Below are positions 33,800 to 43,009 of a DNA stretch of 64,000 bases, piece after piece. Both the position numbers and the translations under genes were made by a program. The first letter of the stretch is position 1. Every line of letters begins with the position of its first letter. Source of the DNA: Maridesulfovibrio sp. (GTDB taxonomy: Bacteria; Desulfobacterota; Desulfovibrionia; Desulfovibrionales; Desulfovibrionaceae); the NCBI RefSeq assembly GCF_963678865.1, contig NZ_OY787459.1, forward strand, positions 4,241,001 to 4,305,000. The letters run 5' to 3'. A model generated the notes under the pieces. That model saw only the letters and a list, made by a program, of their open reading frames with translations. It did not search any database and was not told where the DNA came from.

Positions 33800-35025
33800 A
33801 GTTTGAACTCTTCGTCGCATTGAGATACCTCTTCACGCTGAGAAAGAATAATTTCATCTCGGTTATATCTCTTTTTGCCGTGTGCGGCGTTGCCTTGGGC
33901 GTAGCAGCCCTGATTGTGGTGATAGGGGTTATGAACGGTTTTTCAACCGACCTCCGTGACAAAATACTCGGAGTCAATGCCCACATCATAGTGACCGCCT
34001 ATGACGGTACGCTTGAAAACTACCATCACATGACCGATAGAATTGAAAAAATTCCGGGCGTTACAGGTGTAACGCCCTTTATCTATTCTGAAGTAATGCT
34101 TTCCAGTAGCGGGGGTGTTAAAGGCGTGGTTCTCAGGGGTGTGGATTCCGAGACTGCCAAGGGCGTACTGAGCCTGCCCGGAGATATGCTTTCCGGGAGT
34201 GTTGATTGCCTTGCAACAAAAGGGAAAATCCCTGAAATTGTTATAGGAAATCAGCTGGCCAAGCGACTGGGGCTGGTCATAGGCGATACCGTCAATCTGC
34301 TTTCACCTTCCGGAACACGCACTGCAGCCGGTTTTACCCCTAAAGTCAGGGTTTTTAAAGTCGGCGGAATCTTCCGTACCGGAATGTACGAATATGATTC
34401 TTCACTGGCATACATCAGCAATATTGCTGCCCAGAAACTGCTCGGATTTAAACGGGATTTTGTTTCCGGCCTTGAAATTCGTCTGGCAGACGTATATGCA
34501 GTTGATAAGATAGGCGATCTTCTGGATACAGAACTTGCCGGCTATCCTGTACAGGTCAGGAACTGGCAGGAGATGAATGCCAATCTGTTTGCGGCTCTCA
34601 AGCTTGAAAAGACCGCCATGTTTATCATTCTGGCAATGATTGTCATGGTCGGTTCATTCAGTATTATTACCACGCTGGTCATGCTGGTTATGCAGAAGAC
34701 CAAAGATATTGCGGTGCTTATGTCTATGGGAGCTACATCCGGAAGTATTAAAAGAATTTTTATGCTGCAGGGCACTTTGATCGGATTGATCGGAACCAGT
34801 CTTGGATATCTTATCGGGGTTCCGGTGGCTTTGCTTTTAAAAAAGTATCAGTTCATCAAACTGCCGAGCAATGTTTATCCGGTGGATTACCTGCCCATCA
34901 GGATGGACTGGACTGATTTGACTATAATCGGGATTGCGGCGTTTATGCTCTGTTTTCTGGCTACCTTATATCCGGCCAGACAGGCGGCTGCTCTCGAACC
35001 GGCACAGGCTTTAAGGTATGAGTAA
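33796..35025 (+). CDS. lolC: Lipoprotein-releasing ABC transporter permease LolC/E
   Basis: 409 residues. N-terminal helix (VISLFAVCGVALGVAALIVVIGVMNGF), a large periplasmic domain (about 50-265), and three C-terminal helices with MSMGATSGSIKRIFMLQG (coupling helix) and LYPARQAAALEPAQALRYE at the end. It extracts lipoproteins from the inner membrane for delivery to the outer membrane. Only one permease gene is present beside lolD, so the transporter is likely a homodimer or its second permease is elsewhere. It overlaps lysS by four bases and lolD by eight. Confidence 0.93.
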   Translation: MKFELFVALRYLFTLRKNNFISVISLFAVCGVALGVAALIVVIGVMNGFSTDLRDKILGVNAHIIVTAYDGTLENYHHMTDRIEKIPGVTGVTPFIYSEVMLSSSGGVKGVVLRGVDSETAKGVLSLPGDMLSGSVDCLATKGKIPEIVIGNQLAKRLGLVIGDTVNLLSPSGTRTAAGFTPKVRVFKVGGIFRTGMYEYDSSLAYISNIAAQKLLGFKRDFVSGLEIRLADVYAVDKIGDLLDTELAGYPVQVRNWQEMNANLFAALKLEKTAMFIILAMIVMVGSFSIITTLVMLVMQKTKDIAVLMSMGATSGSIKRIFMLQGTLIGLIGTSLGYLIGVPVALLLKKYQFIKLPSNVYPVDYLPIRMDWTDLTIIGIAAFMLCFLATLYPARQAAALEPAQALRYE

Positions 35026-35701
35026 TTTGCTTTACGAACTTACCGATGTCGTAAAAGAATACCAGGGACCGAATGAGGCTGTGCGGATTCTTGATCAGGT
35101 CAACCTGCGGGTTGAGGCCGGGGAATCTCTTGCAATCCTTGGGTCCTCCGGGTCCGGTAAGACAACGCTGTTGCATATTCTCGGCACTTTGGATACCGCT
35201 TCCAGCGGAAATATCTATTTTGCGGGAATGAATATAAATGATATGACACCTGAAAAGCGGGCCGAAGTGAGAAACAGGGAAATCGGTTTTGTTTTTCAGT
35301 TTCATCACCTTCTTCCGGAGTTCACCGCTCTGGAAAATGTCGCTCTTCCTGCCATGGTGGCAGGCATAGGTCAGGGGGAAGCCTCTGATATGGCCCGTGA
35401 AGCCCTTGGGCTGGTGGGTCTGCAAAACAGGATTGACCACAGGGTGACGACCCTGTCCGGCGGGGAAAGGCAAAGGGCTGCCATAGCGCGAGCCATCCTG
35501 CTTAAACCTAAAGTCCTGCTCGCAGATGAACCTACCGGCAACTTGGATGAGAAGACAGGGAAGATGGTCGGAGATATGCTGGCCTCCCTTAATGAAGAGC
35601 TAGGAATGACGCTCATAGTTGTGACGCACAACATGGAACTTGCCGGGGTTATGAAACGCCGGCTTGAGTTGCGTTCCGGAGAACTGTATGCCCAGAACTA
35701 G
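35018..35701 (+). CDS. lolD: Lipoprotein-releasing ABC transporter ATPase LolD
   Basis: 227 residues. Walker A GSSGSGKTT, Q-loop FVFQFHHLLPEFTALENV, signature LSGGERQRAAIARAI, Walker B VLLADEPTGNLD, and the switch His in VVTHN. The phrase FHHLLPEFTALENV is characteristic of LolD. It powers the adjacent permease. It overlaps the start of bamA by 14 bases. Confidence 0.95.
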   Translation: MSNLLYELTDVVKEYQGPNEAVRILDQVNLRVEAGESLAILGSSGSGKTTLLHILGTLDTASSGNIYFAGMNINDMTPEKRAEVRNREIGFVFQFHHLLPEFTALENVALPAMVAGIGQGEASDMAREALGLVGLQNRIDHRVTTLSGGERQRAAIARAILLKPKVLLADEPTGNLDEKTGKMVGDMLASLNEELGMTLIVVTHNMELAGVMKRRLELRSGELYAQN

Positions 35702-38402
35702 AATTCTGCTTTTACTGATTGCGGCAACTTTTGCTTTCCTGATTAATTTCGGGGCTTGCAAGGCACAGGCTGAAGAAGCTTCCAGTGTCATTATAGCCGT
35801 ACTTCCTTTTGAAGTTAATGCTGATGCTGATACCCAATACCTTAAAGACAGTTTACCCACTCTTCTTTCCGATAGATTGCGCGAAGCAGGATTTCGTGTA
35901 GTCGACCAGCAGAAAGTGATGCAGCTCGTTGACGAGCAGGGGTTTGATTACCTGAACATTCAGGCCGCTAAGGATATGGCATTGCTGGCCGGAGCCGGAT
36001 ATTCCGTCTACGGCAGTTTCAGTCAGATCGGAGAAGACCTGAGTCTTGATGTACGTCTTGTGGAAGCGTTCGGCATGAAGCCTGCGGTTCCTCTTTTTGT
36101 TTCCAAGAAAGGGCTGATCAACCTGTTGCCTGCTGTGGATGAGCTTGTTTCCAAAGTGAAACTGGAGCTGCTCAGTCAGGATAAAATAGCGGATATTGAA
36201 GTTCGCGGCTGCAGGGTTCTTGATAAAGACGTCATCTTAATGCGTACCAATATCAAGACCGGTGATATTTATACTCCATCCAAAATCAATGCTGACCTGA
36301 AAAATATTTATGCGCTCGGCTACTTTGACGATGTGAAAGTAAAAGTCAGTGATGTGCCGGGCGGCAAGAAAATTATCTTCGACGTTAAGGAAAGGCCGCG
36401 CATTCAGGCTATTTCTGTTAAAGGTGAAGACGCAATTGATGCCGAGGATATTCTGGCTGCCGTCAATACCAAGAAGGGCGCGGTAATGAACCCCAAGGTT
36501 CTTTCTGACGACCTGAATACCCTGCGCGAAATGTACCGCAAGGAAGGGTATTACAACGCTAAAGTAGATTACAAACTTGAAGGTGAAGGCGCTCAAGCCC
36601 GCTTGAACCTGAATATTGATGAAGGTAAGAAGCTCTATATTGAAGGCATCAAGATTGAAGGTGCCAAGCAGCTTGATCCTGATGAAATTAAAGAGCAGCT
36701 GGCTCTTACTGAGAGAGGCTGGCTTTCATGGTTTACCAAAACAGGAGTTCTCAAGGAAGAACTGCTTGAGCGCGATGCTGCGGCGATTCTGGCTTATTAC
36801 GGTAACCGCGGCTTTATTGATGCAAAAGTCGGTGAACCTGAATTGGATATTAAGGAAGACGGAATTTACGTCACCTTCAAGGTTTCCGAAGGGGACCGCT
36901 ACAAGGTCGGCAAGGTCAGCTTCCAAGGCGATTTGATTGTAAAGAAATCAAGGCTGCGTGAACTCATCACAGCTGATGATATGTCCGATGGTGGTGAGTA
37001 TCTCGACCGTTCCCTGTTGCGCGAGGATATGAAATCCATATCAGATTTTTATTCCAACTACGGTTACGCCTATGCTGAAGCCAACATCAAGTTCGATCAG
37101 CACACAGAAGACAAAAGCGTAGATATAACCTTTATTATTTCCAAGCGTCAGAAAGTACATATCCGCCGGGTTATTATTGAAGGTAACTCCAAAACCAGAA
37201 ACAACGTCATCATGCGTGAAATGCGCTTGACTGACGGTGATCAGTTCAGCGGTTCCAAACTGCAGCGTTCCATTGTCCGCCTTAACAAGCTCGACTACTT
37301 CAGTGAGGTTGATATTGAACCGGTTCCCACCGGAGATCCCGGCGAGATGGACTTGAAGGTCAAGGTTAAAGATAAGAACACTGGTATGATCAGCGGTGGT
37401 ATCGGTTATTCCACCTCTGACAGTGTATTTGTTTCCGCTAAAATTACTGAGCGCAACCTCTTCGGTCGGGGCTGGGAATTTGGTCTCAACGGCGGTTGGA
37501 GTTCCAAGACCATCAGTTATGGACTCGAGTTCTACAACCCCCGTATCAATGATACCCGCTGGGGCGGTGGTTTTAACACATATTGGCGTACTGACGACTA
37601 TACCGACTACGACAAACAGACAATCGGTAGTGTGGTTTCTGCCGGATATCCACTTGGTGAATATACCCACTTCTACACAAACTACCGTTTGGATTTTTAT
37701 ACCATCTCCGAAGTATCTGATAATGCTGCCAAAGCCATCAAGGATATCGAAGGGGATAACTGGTCCAGTGTTGTTACCGCGGGTGTAAAACGCGATACAA
37801 CTAACAAGGCGTTCAACCCTTCCACCGGTACTGTTAACAACCTGGTTGTTGAAATGGGTGGCGGTCTCCTTATGGGTGATGACTCGTACGTTAAGTATAC
37901 ATATGATTCCAACTACTTTACCCCGGTTTTCTGGGATCTGGTTTTCCACTGGAAAGGTAGTGCCGGATTCATTCATGATAACTTCGGAAGCGGTGAAATG
38001 CCCGTTTTCGAAAGATTCTATCTCGGTGGTATCAATAACGTACGCGGTTATGACAGCCGTGAGATTTCGCCCCGCGATCCTGACTCCAACGACCGTATCG
38101 GTGGTAACAAGATGTTCTACATGAACTTCGAGTTGCTGTTCCCGATCAACGAGGAACTCGGTCTTGTCGGTGTCGGTTTCTTTGATATTGGTAACGCATG
38201 GGATGATGGTCAGAGTTTCTTCTATGATACCAAGCAGGAAGACGGATCCTCTCTCTTCCTTGGCATGTACAAGAGTGTCGGTGCCGGTATCCGCTGGTTC
38301 TCCCCCATGGGACCGATCAGGGTTGAATACGGTTACGGGCTAGATAAGCTCGAAGACAGCTCAAGGCATAAGATTGAGTTCTCTATGGGGCAGTTCTTCT
38401 AG
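35688..38402 (+). CDS. bamA: Outer-membrane assembly factor BamA with extra N-terminal domain
   Basis: 904 residues with a signal peptide (to about CKAQAEEA). Residues about 30-160 (IIAVLPFEVNAD...LLSDRL...GAGYSVYGSFSQIGEDLSLDVRLVE) are not POTRA; they resemble the N-terminal domain of TolB-type periplasmic proteins. Five POTRA repeats follow (about 170-555), then the 16-strand barrel with the conserved VRGY region and a final aromatic FSMGQFF. It inserts beta-barrel proteins into the outer membrane. ATG 35688 has GGAG six bases before it. Confidence 0.94.
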   Translation: MPRTRILLLLIAATFAFLINFGACKAQAEEASSVIIAVLPFEVNADADTQYLKDSLPTLLSDRLREAGFRVVDQQKVMQLVDEQGFDYLNIQAAKDMALLAGAGYSVYGSFSQIGEDLSLDVRLVEAFGMKPAVPLFVSKKGLINLLPAVDELVSKVKLELLSQDKIADIEVRGCRVLDKDVILMRTNIKTGDIYTPSKINADLKNIYALGYFDDVKVKVSDVPGGKKIIFDVKERPRIQAISVKGEDAIDAEDILAAVNTKKGAVMNPKVLSDDLNTLREMYRKEGYYNAKVDYKLEGEGAQARLNLNIDEGKKLYIEGIKIEGAKQLDPDEIKEQLALTERGWLSWFTKTGVLKEELLERDAAAILAYYGNRGFIDAKVGEPELDIKEDGIYVTFKVSEGDRYKVGKVSFQGDLIVKKSRLRELITADDMSDGGEYLDRSLLREDMKSISDFYSNYGYAYAEANIKFDQHTEDKSVDITFIISKRQKVHIRRVIIEGNSKTRNNVIMREMRLTDGDQFSGSKLQRSIVRLNKLDYFSEVDIEPVPTGDPGEMDLKVKVKDKNTGMISGGIGYSTSDSVFVSAKITERNLFGRGWEFGLNGGWSSKTISYGLEFYNPRINDTRWGGGFNTYWRTDDYTDYDKQTIGSVVSAGYPLGEYTHFYTNYRLDFYTISEVSDNAAKAIKDIEGDNWSSVVTAGVKRDTTNKAFNPSTGTVNNLVVEMGGGLLMGDDSYVKYTYDSNYFTPVFWDLVFHWKGSAGFIHDNFGSGEMPVFERFYLGGINNVRGYDSREISPRDPDSNDRIGGNKMFYMNFELLFPINEELGLVGVGFFDIGNAWDDGQSFFYDTKQEDGSSLFLGMYKSVGAGIRWFSPMGPIRVEYGYGLDKLEDSSRHKIEFSMGQFF

Positions 38403-38430
38403 CAGAGTTTGACAGATTAATGTAAATGAT

Positions 38431-38459
38431 AGGCATGCCGAGGTTCGGCATGCCTTTTC
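38431..38459 (+). terminator. Hairpin between bamA and skp
   Basis: GGCATGCCGA / TCGGCATGCC with a three-base loop and TTTT tail. The short T-run suggests partial termination within the operon. Confidence 0.65.
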
Positions 38460-38496
38460 AACTGATTTAAGATAGGATTATAAGGAGTAATTTTAA

Positions 38497-39024
38497 ATGC
38501 GTAGAATTCTTTTTGCAGTTTTGGTTCTGGTTTTTGCTTTTCAGGTTCCGGCTTTTGCCGCTTCCCAGAAGATAGCTGTTGCATCTATGGCAAAGCTGAT
38601 CAAGGAATCAGAAGTCGGTCAGGATGCCCAGAAAAAGATGGAAAAGAAATTTGAAACTGCTAAAAAACAGCTTGAAACCAAGCAGAAAGAACTGGAAAAA
38701 CTTAAGCAGGACCTCCAGAAACAGAGCCTCGTACTTTCTCTCGAAGCCAAGCAGGATAAGGAACTTGAGTTTAAACGTAAGGTAAGGGATTATCAGGATC
38801 TCGCACAGGCTACCCAGCGCAAAATGCAGATGGAAGAGAAAAAGGTAAGCACTCCCGTACTTCAGCTTATTCAGAAGGTTGTGAATGAATACGGTAAGAA
38901 GAACGGCTATACCGCCATCTATGATAAAAAGACATCCGGTCTGCTTTATGTTGACGAAACCATTGATGTTACCAACCAGCTGCTTCTCGAAATGAACCGT
39001 GCTTTCAGAGCAGGTAAAAAGTAG
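38497..39024 (+). CDS. skp: Periplasmic OmpH/Skp-family chaperone
   Basis: 175 residues. Signal peptide to AFA, then KIAVASMAKLIKESEVGQDAQ, a long charged coiled coil (about 45-120) and the C-terminal NGYTAIYDKKTSGLLYVDETIDVT typical of OmpH. It keeps outer-membrane proteins soluble in the periplasm for BamA. Lies between bamA and lpxD as in many Gram-negative genomes. Confidence 0.92.
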   Translation: MRRILFAVLVLVFAFQVPAFAASQKIAVASMAKLIKESEVGQDAQKKMEKKFETAKKQLETKQKELEKLKQDLQKQSLVLSLEAKQDKELEFKRKVRDYQDLAQATQRKMQMEEKKVSTPVLQLIQKVVNEYGKKNGYTAIYDKKTSGLLYVDETIDVTNQLLLEMNRAFRAGKK

Positions 39025-39030
39025 AACTTT

Positions 39031-40059
39031 ATGCTTCTTTCAGAACTCGCAGGTCTTATCGGCCTGAAAATGACAGGCGTGGATAAGGAAATTTCAGGCG
39101 TAAATACGCTTGATCTGGCCGGACCTACTGAATTGTCCTTTTTGGCGAATCCCAAGTACGAATCTGCTCTTGCGGTTACCAAAGCAGCAGCAATCGTGCT
39201 TGAGGAAAAATATGCAGATCAGGTTGAATCCGCTCTTATAAGCGAAAATCCTTATATGGATTTGGCCAAGGCCATGCATGTTTTTTCCCGTCCACAGGGT
39301 TGTTTGGAAGGAATACACGAGTTGGCTTTTATACATCCTGATGCTGACGTCGATGACTCAGCAACGGTTTATCCCTTTGCCTTTGTGGGCAGAGGAGCCA
39401 AGATAGGTCCCAACTGTAAAGTCTTTGCCGGTTCTTATATCGGGGAAGATGTTGTACTGGGACCGGGGTGCATTATTTACCCTAACTGCTCCATCATGGC
39501 CGGTACTGTTATCGGAACCGGTGGTATTGTTCAGCCCGGTGCGGTCATCGGCGGCGACGGATTCGGCTACGCGCAGGTTTCCGGCAAGCATATGAAAATT
39601 CCCCAGATAGGCAGTGTTGAGCTGCAGGATCAGGTGGAAATCGGAGCTAATGCCTGTGTTGACCGGGCGGCTCTTGATGTAACCAGAATCGGTGCCGGGT
39701 CCAAGATTGATAACCTTGTCCAGATTGCACACAACGTTACTACCGGCGAGGACTGCCTTGTTATTTCTCAGTCCGGTGTCGCCGGAAGTACCAAGCTCGG
39801 TAAAGGCGTTGTGCTGGCTGCACAGGCCGGACTGGTGGACAATATCAAGATCGGCGACGGTGCCGTTATCGGCGCACAGGCCGGGGTTACCAACGATATT
39901 CCCGCAGGGTTCATGGGGGCAGGTTCGCCTATTCAAGAAAAGGGCAAATTTTTGAGATCCTCCATTTATCATAGAAAATTGCCTGATATGGCTAAAAAAA
40001 TGTCTGCGCTGGAAAAGCGTATCAAGGCATTGGAAGCAGAATTAAGTAAGGGAGATTAA
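39031..40059 (+). CDS. lpxD: UDP-3-O-acylglucosamine N-acyltransferase LpxD
   Basis: 342 residues. An N-terminal uridine-binding domain (LSFLANPKYESAL) is followed by the left-handed beta-helix of hexapeptide repeats, with the catalytic His in NLVQIAHNV and GDGFGYA. It adds the N-linked acyl chain in lipid A synthesis. It is six bases downstream of skp. Confidence 0.95.
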   Translation: MLLSELAGLIGLKMTGVDKEISGVNTLDLAGPTELSFLANPKYESALAVTKAAAIVLEEKYADQVESALISENPYMDLAKAMHVFSRPQGCLEGIHELAFIHPDADVDDSATVYPFAFVGRGAKIGPNCKVFAGSYIGEDVVLGPGCIIYPNCSIMAGTVIGTGGIVQPGAVIGGDGFGYAQVSGKHMKIPQIGSVELQDQVEIGANACVDRAALDVTRIGAGSKIDNLVQIAHNVTTGEDCLVISQSGVAGSTKLGKGVVLAAQAGLVDNIKIGDGAVIGAQAGVTNDIPAGFMGAGSPIQEKGKFLRSSIYHRKLPDMAKKMSALEKRIKALEAELSKGD

Positions 40060-40060
40060 A

Positions 40061-40525
40061 GTGAGTAATTCAACTCCTGATGTAATTGATATTAAAAAGA
40101 TCATGGGGATGCTTCCCCATCGGTACCCTTTTCTTCTCGTTGACCGGGTAGAAGAAATTAAGCCCGGCGAGTCCATCAGGGCGTATAAGAACGTAACCAT
40201 GAATGAGCCTTTCTTTCAGGGTCATTTTCCCGGCCTGCCTGTAATGCCCGGGGTCCTGATTGTGGAAGCACTTGCTCAGGCCGGTGGGATTATCGTTCTT
40301 AGCACTGATGAAGTTGATACCGATGACAAGGTTTTTCTGTTTACCGGAATTAATAAAGTTAAATTCCGCAGGCCCGTTGTCCCTGGAGATAAGCTTGTGC
40401 TTGAAATCAGTGATGTAAAGCGCAAGATGCACATCTGGAAAATGAAATGTGTTGCAACTGTTGACGGAGAAATCGCTGCACAGGGCGAAGTTTCTGCAGC
40501 AATTGTCGACAAGGAGTCCATGTAG
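40061..40525 (+). CDS. fabZ: 3-hydroxyacyl-ACP dehydratase FabZ
   Basis: 154 residues. Hot-dog fold with HRYPFLLVDRV, the catalytic His in GHFPGLPVMPGVLIVEALAQ and the Glu of EALAQ. It supplies unsaturated acyl-ACP from the same 3-hydroxyacyl pool used by LpxA and LpxD. GTG start behind GGGAG. The stop codon overlaps the lpxA GTG by one base. Confidence 0.95.
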   Translation: MSNSTPDVIDIKKIMGMLPHRYPFLLVDRVEEIKPGESIRAYKNVTMNEPFFQGHFPGLPVMPGVLIVEALAQAGGIIVLSTDEVDTDDKVFLFTGINKVKFRRPVVPGDKLVLEISDVKRKMHIWKMKCVATVDGEIAAQGEVSAAIVDKESM

Positions 40526-41331
40526 TGGCTACTGAAATCCATCCCTCTGCCATTGTCGATTCCGGCGCGCAGCTGGGGGAAAATGTTAAGATCGGTCCTT
40601 TCTGTATTATTGAAGGGAACACTATCATAGGTGATAACTGCACTCTTGACGCAAATGTTCAGATCAAGTCATTCACCCGTATGGGTAAAGGTAATACTAT
40701 TGACACCGGTGTTGTTCTCGGCGGTTTGCCTCAACATCTCGGTTTTAAAGGTGATGAGACCTGGGTGGAACTTGGAGATAACAACATTCTGCGTGAATAC
40801 GTGACCATTCATCGCGCTACAGGCGTGGATATCGGTCGTGAAAAAACTGTCGTGGGCAGTAATTGCATGCTTATGGCTTATGTTCATGTGGCCCATGATT
40901 GTAAGCTTGGTGATCATGTTATCATGGCCAGTTCGGCCAACCTTGCCGGGCACATTGATGTCGGTAGTCATGCCACTATCGGCGGCATGTCCGGTATCCA
41001 TCAGTTTGTACGTATCGGCGAATATGCTTTTGTAGGAGCTATGTCCGGCTTTGGTCAGGATGTTCCCCCATACATGATCGCGACCGGAGTGCGGGGTGCG
41101 CTTCAGGGACCGAACTCCATCGGTTTGCGCAGGAATGGGTTTAATGCCAAAACCTGCAACTCAATCAAAAAAGCGTACAAACTTATTTTCCGCTCAGAGA
41201 TTCCCCGCAAACAAGCATTGGAACAGGCGGAACAGGAATTTGCAGAAGTTCCTGAAGTCTTGAACCTCATAGAATTTATCCGTGCCAGTAAACGTGGCGT
41301 TACCTCTGCTGGGCATGGTTCTAAAGAATAA
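40525..41331 (+). CDS. lpxA: UDP-N-acetylglucosamine O-acyltransferase LpxA
   Basis: 268 residues. Hexapeptide-repeat helix; catalytic His in AYVHVAHDCKLG, GGLPQHLGFKGD and the GMSGIHQFVRIGEYAFVGAMS stretch; C-terminal helical part NAKTCNSIKKAYKLIFRS. First committed step of lipid A synthesis. GTG start. Confidence 0.95.
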   Translation: MATEIHPSAIVDSGAQLGENVKIGPFCIIEGNTIIGDNCTLDANVQIKSFTRMGKGNTIDTGVVLGGLPQHLGFKGDETWVELGDNNILREYVTIHRATGVDIGREKTVVGSNCMLMAYVHVAHDCKLGDHVIMASSANLAGHIDVGSHATIGGMSGIHQFVRIGEYAFVGAMSGFGQDVPPYMIATGVRGALQGPNSIGLRRNGFNAKTCNSIKKAYKLIFRSEIPRKQALEQAEQEFAEVPEVLNLIEFIRASKRGVTSAGHGSKE

Positions 41332-42164
41332 TGAAAGAAAAGATCGAGACAATTGGTCTTATAGCCGGAGGGGGACAATTCCCCCTTCTGGTTGCAAAAG
41401 GAGCCGCAGCACAAGGTCATCGTGTTGTGGCTGTTTTTTTTAAAGGCCATTCAAATTTTGAAGTCGGTGAGTATGCTGATGCGACTGTTGAGCTCAAACT
41501 CGGTCAACTGAATAAATTGGTGTCTTTTTTTAAGAAGAACGGGGTTACCAAGGTTGTCATGGCCGGAAGTATCAACAAACCCAAAGCCCTTGATATTCGT
41601 CCTGATTTTCGGGCTGCAAAGCTTCTTTTCAAATTGGCAACCAAGGGTGACGATGTTCTGCTCCGGGCCATTACAAGTGAATTTGAATCCGAGGGCATGA
41701 AGGTTGTCGGTCCCCATGAATATGCCCCTGATCTGCTCACTCCTGCCGGTTTTTTAACCAAGCGCAAACCTAATGAGGTGGAGTGTGCCGATCTTTCTTT
41801 TGGATGGAAAATTGCTCGTGAGCTGGGCCGTATGGATATCGGTCAGTGTGTTGTTGTCCGCGAGGGGATTGTGGCTGCGGTTGAGGCTATTGAAGGTACT
41901 GATGCCGCAGTTAAACGAGGATGCGAACTGGGCGGCAAAGGGTGCTGTATCGTAAAAGTTTTTAAGCCAGGTCAGGAGAAACGTGTGGATATGCCCTCAA
42001 TTGGCCTGAAGACCGTGCAGGGTATGAAAGAACTTGGCGCGACATGCCTAGGCGTTGAAGCCGGAAAGAGTCTTTTTTTCGATCTTGATGAGTCTGTTAA
42101 GTTTGCCGAAAAGCACGGCATTACGATAGTAGGACTTACTCAGGAATTGATCGATGAGCTTTAA
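41331..42164 (+). CDS. lpxI: UDP-2,3-diacylglucosamine pyrophosphatase LpxI
   Basis: 277 residues. LpxI (formerly DUF1009) features: IGLIAGGGQFPLLVAKGA at the start, VMAGSINKP, GDDVLLRAI, CVVVREGIVAAVEAIEGTDA. It produces lipid X in organisms that lack LpxH. Its ATG overlaps the lpxA stop by one base. The next pathway gene, lpxB, does not follow. Confidence 0.93.
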   Translation: MKEKIETIGLIAGGGQFPLLVAKGAAAQGHRVVAVFFKGHSNFEVGEYADATVELKLGQLNKLVSFFKKNGVTKVVMAGSINKPKALDIRPDFRAAKLLFKLATKGDDVLLRAITSEFESEGMKVVGPHEYAPDLLTPAGFLTKRKPNEVECADLSFGWKIARELGRMDIGQCVVVREGIVAAVEAIEGTDAAVKRGCELGGKGCCIVKVFKPGQEKRVDMPSIGLKTVQGMKELGATCLGVEAGKSLFFDLDESVKFAEKHGITIVGLTQELIDEL

Positions 42165-42234
42165 TGTCTCCTGCGAACCTGCCGGTGACTTTAACCTATT
42201 TGGTTTATAGTCTTTAAAGTTTGTTGTTAAATAT

Positions 42235-42272
42235 AAAGACCGTAATATCGTTGGATATTACGGTCTTTTTTT
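42235..42272 (+). terminator. Terminator of the envelope operon
   Basis: A 15-bp stem AAAGACCGTAATATC / GATATTACGGTCTTT with a four-base loop and seven T. Confidence 0.92.
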
Positions 42273-42303
42273 ATAACCATTTATCGCGCGAAGAGGTGAA
42301 ACT

Positions 42304-42360
42304 CTGCTAAAAGTTATTGAGGGAGAGTCCAGATATTTTTTGTAAAAATGGTATCTGGTT
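42304..42360 (-). repeat. Degenerate intergenic repeat, copy 4 (reverse)
   Basis: CTGCTAAAAGTTATTGAG, GAGAGTCCAGATA and a decayed hairpin CCAGATA...TATCTGG follow the block order of the copy at 12537-12615. It lies between the two convergent operons. Confidence 0.55.
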
Positions 42361-42369
42361 CGCTAAGGG

Positions 42370-42615
42370 TTAAGCTTTGCCGCAGCAGGAGCCGGGTACG
42401 CAGCCCTTGGATGACGGATTGGCTCCGCAGCATCCTGTTCCCCGTGCATCAGGAACGTTGGGAGTCTCTTTTCCGGTCAGCGAAGAAGTTGATGACATGA
42501 GTTTTTCCCCGGCCGGTTTTCCGCAATTGGGGCATTCACTGCTTTCCGCATTCACACTGCTGATTTCTTCGTACACATTTCCGCATTCGCGGCATTTATA
42601 TTCGTATATAGGCAT
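42370..42615 (-). CDS. FmdB-family zinc-ribbon protein
   Basis: 81 residues. MPIYEYKCRECGNVYEE with a second pair in CPNCGKP makes a FmdB/regulatory zinc ribbon. The Cys-rich tail GTGCCGANPSSKGCVPGSCCGKA is extra. Role unknown. I choose ATG 42615; longer frames run into the upstream gene. It is the last gene of the ferredoxin-MinD operon, ten bases after the CGGC gene. Confidence 0.85.
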   Translation of the reverse strand: MPIYEYKCRECGNVYEEISSVNAESSECPNCGKPAGEKLMSSTSSLTGKETPNVPDARGTGCCGANPSSKGCVPGSCCGKA

Positions 42616-42625
42616 GATTAAGAAG

Positions 42626-42997
42626 TTATTCTGCAAAAATGTTTTCAGGGATGTAGGGATGTGTACCTTCAATGACCTCACAGCCGGCCTTGGCTTTGAT
42701 TTTTTTGAGGAGAGTTTCCTTGTGGGGACAGTGCATTGTGATGCAAGGGGCAACAAATACTTTGTTGGGAACTTCGCCCATCGGAGCGTTCCATAATTTG
42801 ATGTTGGCCATTCTGGTAACTATACCGCTGCCGGGGCATCCCCCACAGCCTACTATTGCAGTAAGTTCTGCATCGTCAGCACACTTTTCGAATTCGCCGG
42901 CACGGCGGTTGAAACCCACCATGCAACGGGAGCATCCGGTACAAACATCATCCATAGCCTGACTGCATCCTAAAATAAGAATTTTTTCCTTAGCCAT
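42626..42997 (-). CDS. CGGC-domain protein
   Basis: 123 residues. Cys-rich: LGCSQAMDDVCTGCSRCM, VGCGGCPGSG (the CGGC motif) and APCITMHCPHK. The family is predicted to bind a metal or an iron-sulfur cluster, and is found next to redox proteins in anaerobes. It starts 12 bases after the preceding MinD ATPase. Confidence 0.85.
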   Translation of the reverse strand: MAKEKILILGCSQAMDDVCTGCSRCMVGFNRRAGEFEKCADDAELTAIVGCGGCPGSGIVTRMANIKLWNAPMGEVPNKVFVAPCITMHCPHKETLLKKIKAKAGCEVIEGTHPYIPENIFAE

Positions 42998-43009
42998 GCT
43001 AACTCTCCT

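Noticed and set aside
37041..37976. 311-codon antisense frame in bamA
   Set aside because: Shadow of the bamA POTRA/barrel region without a ribosome site or recognisable domain.
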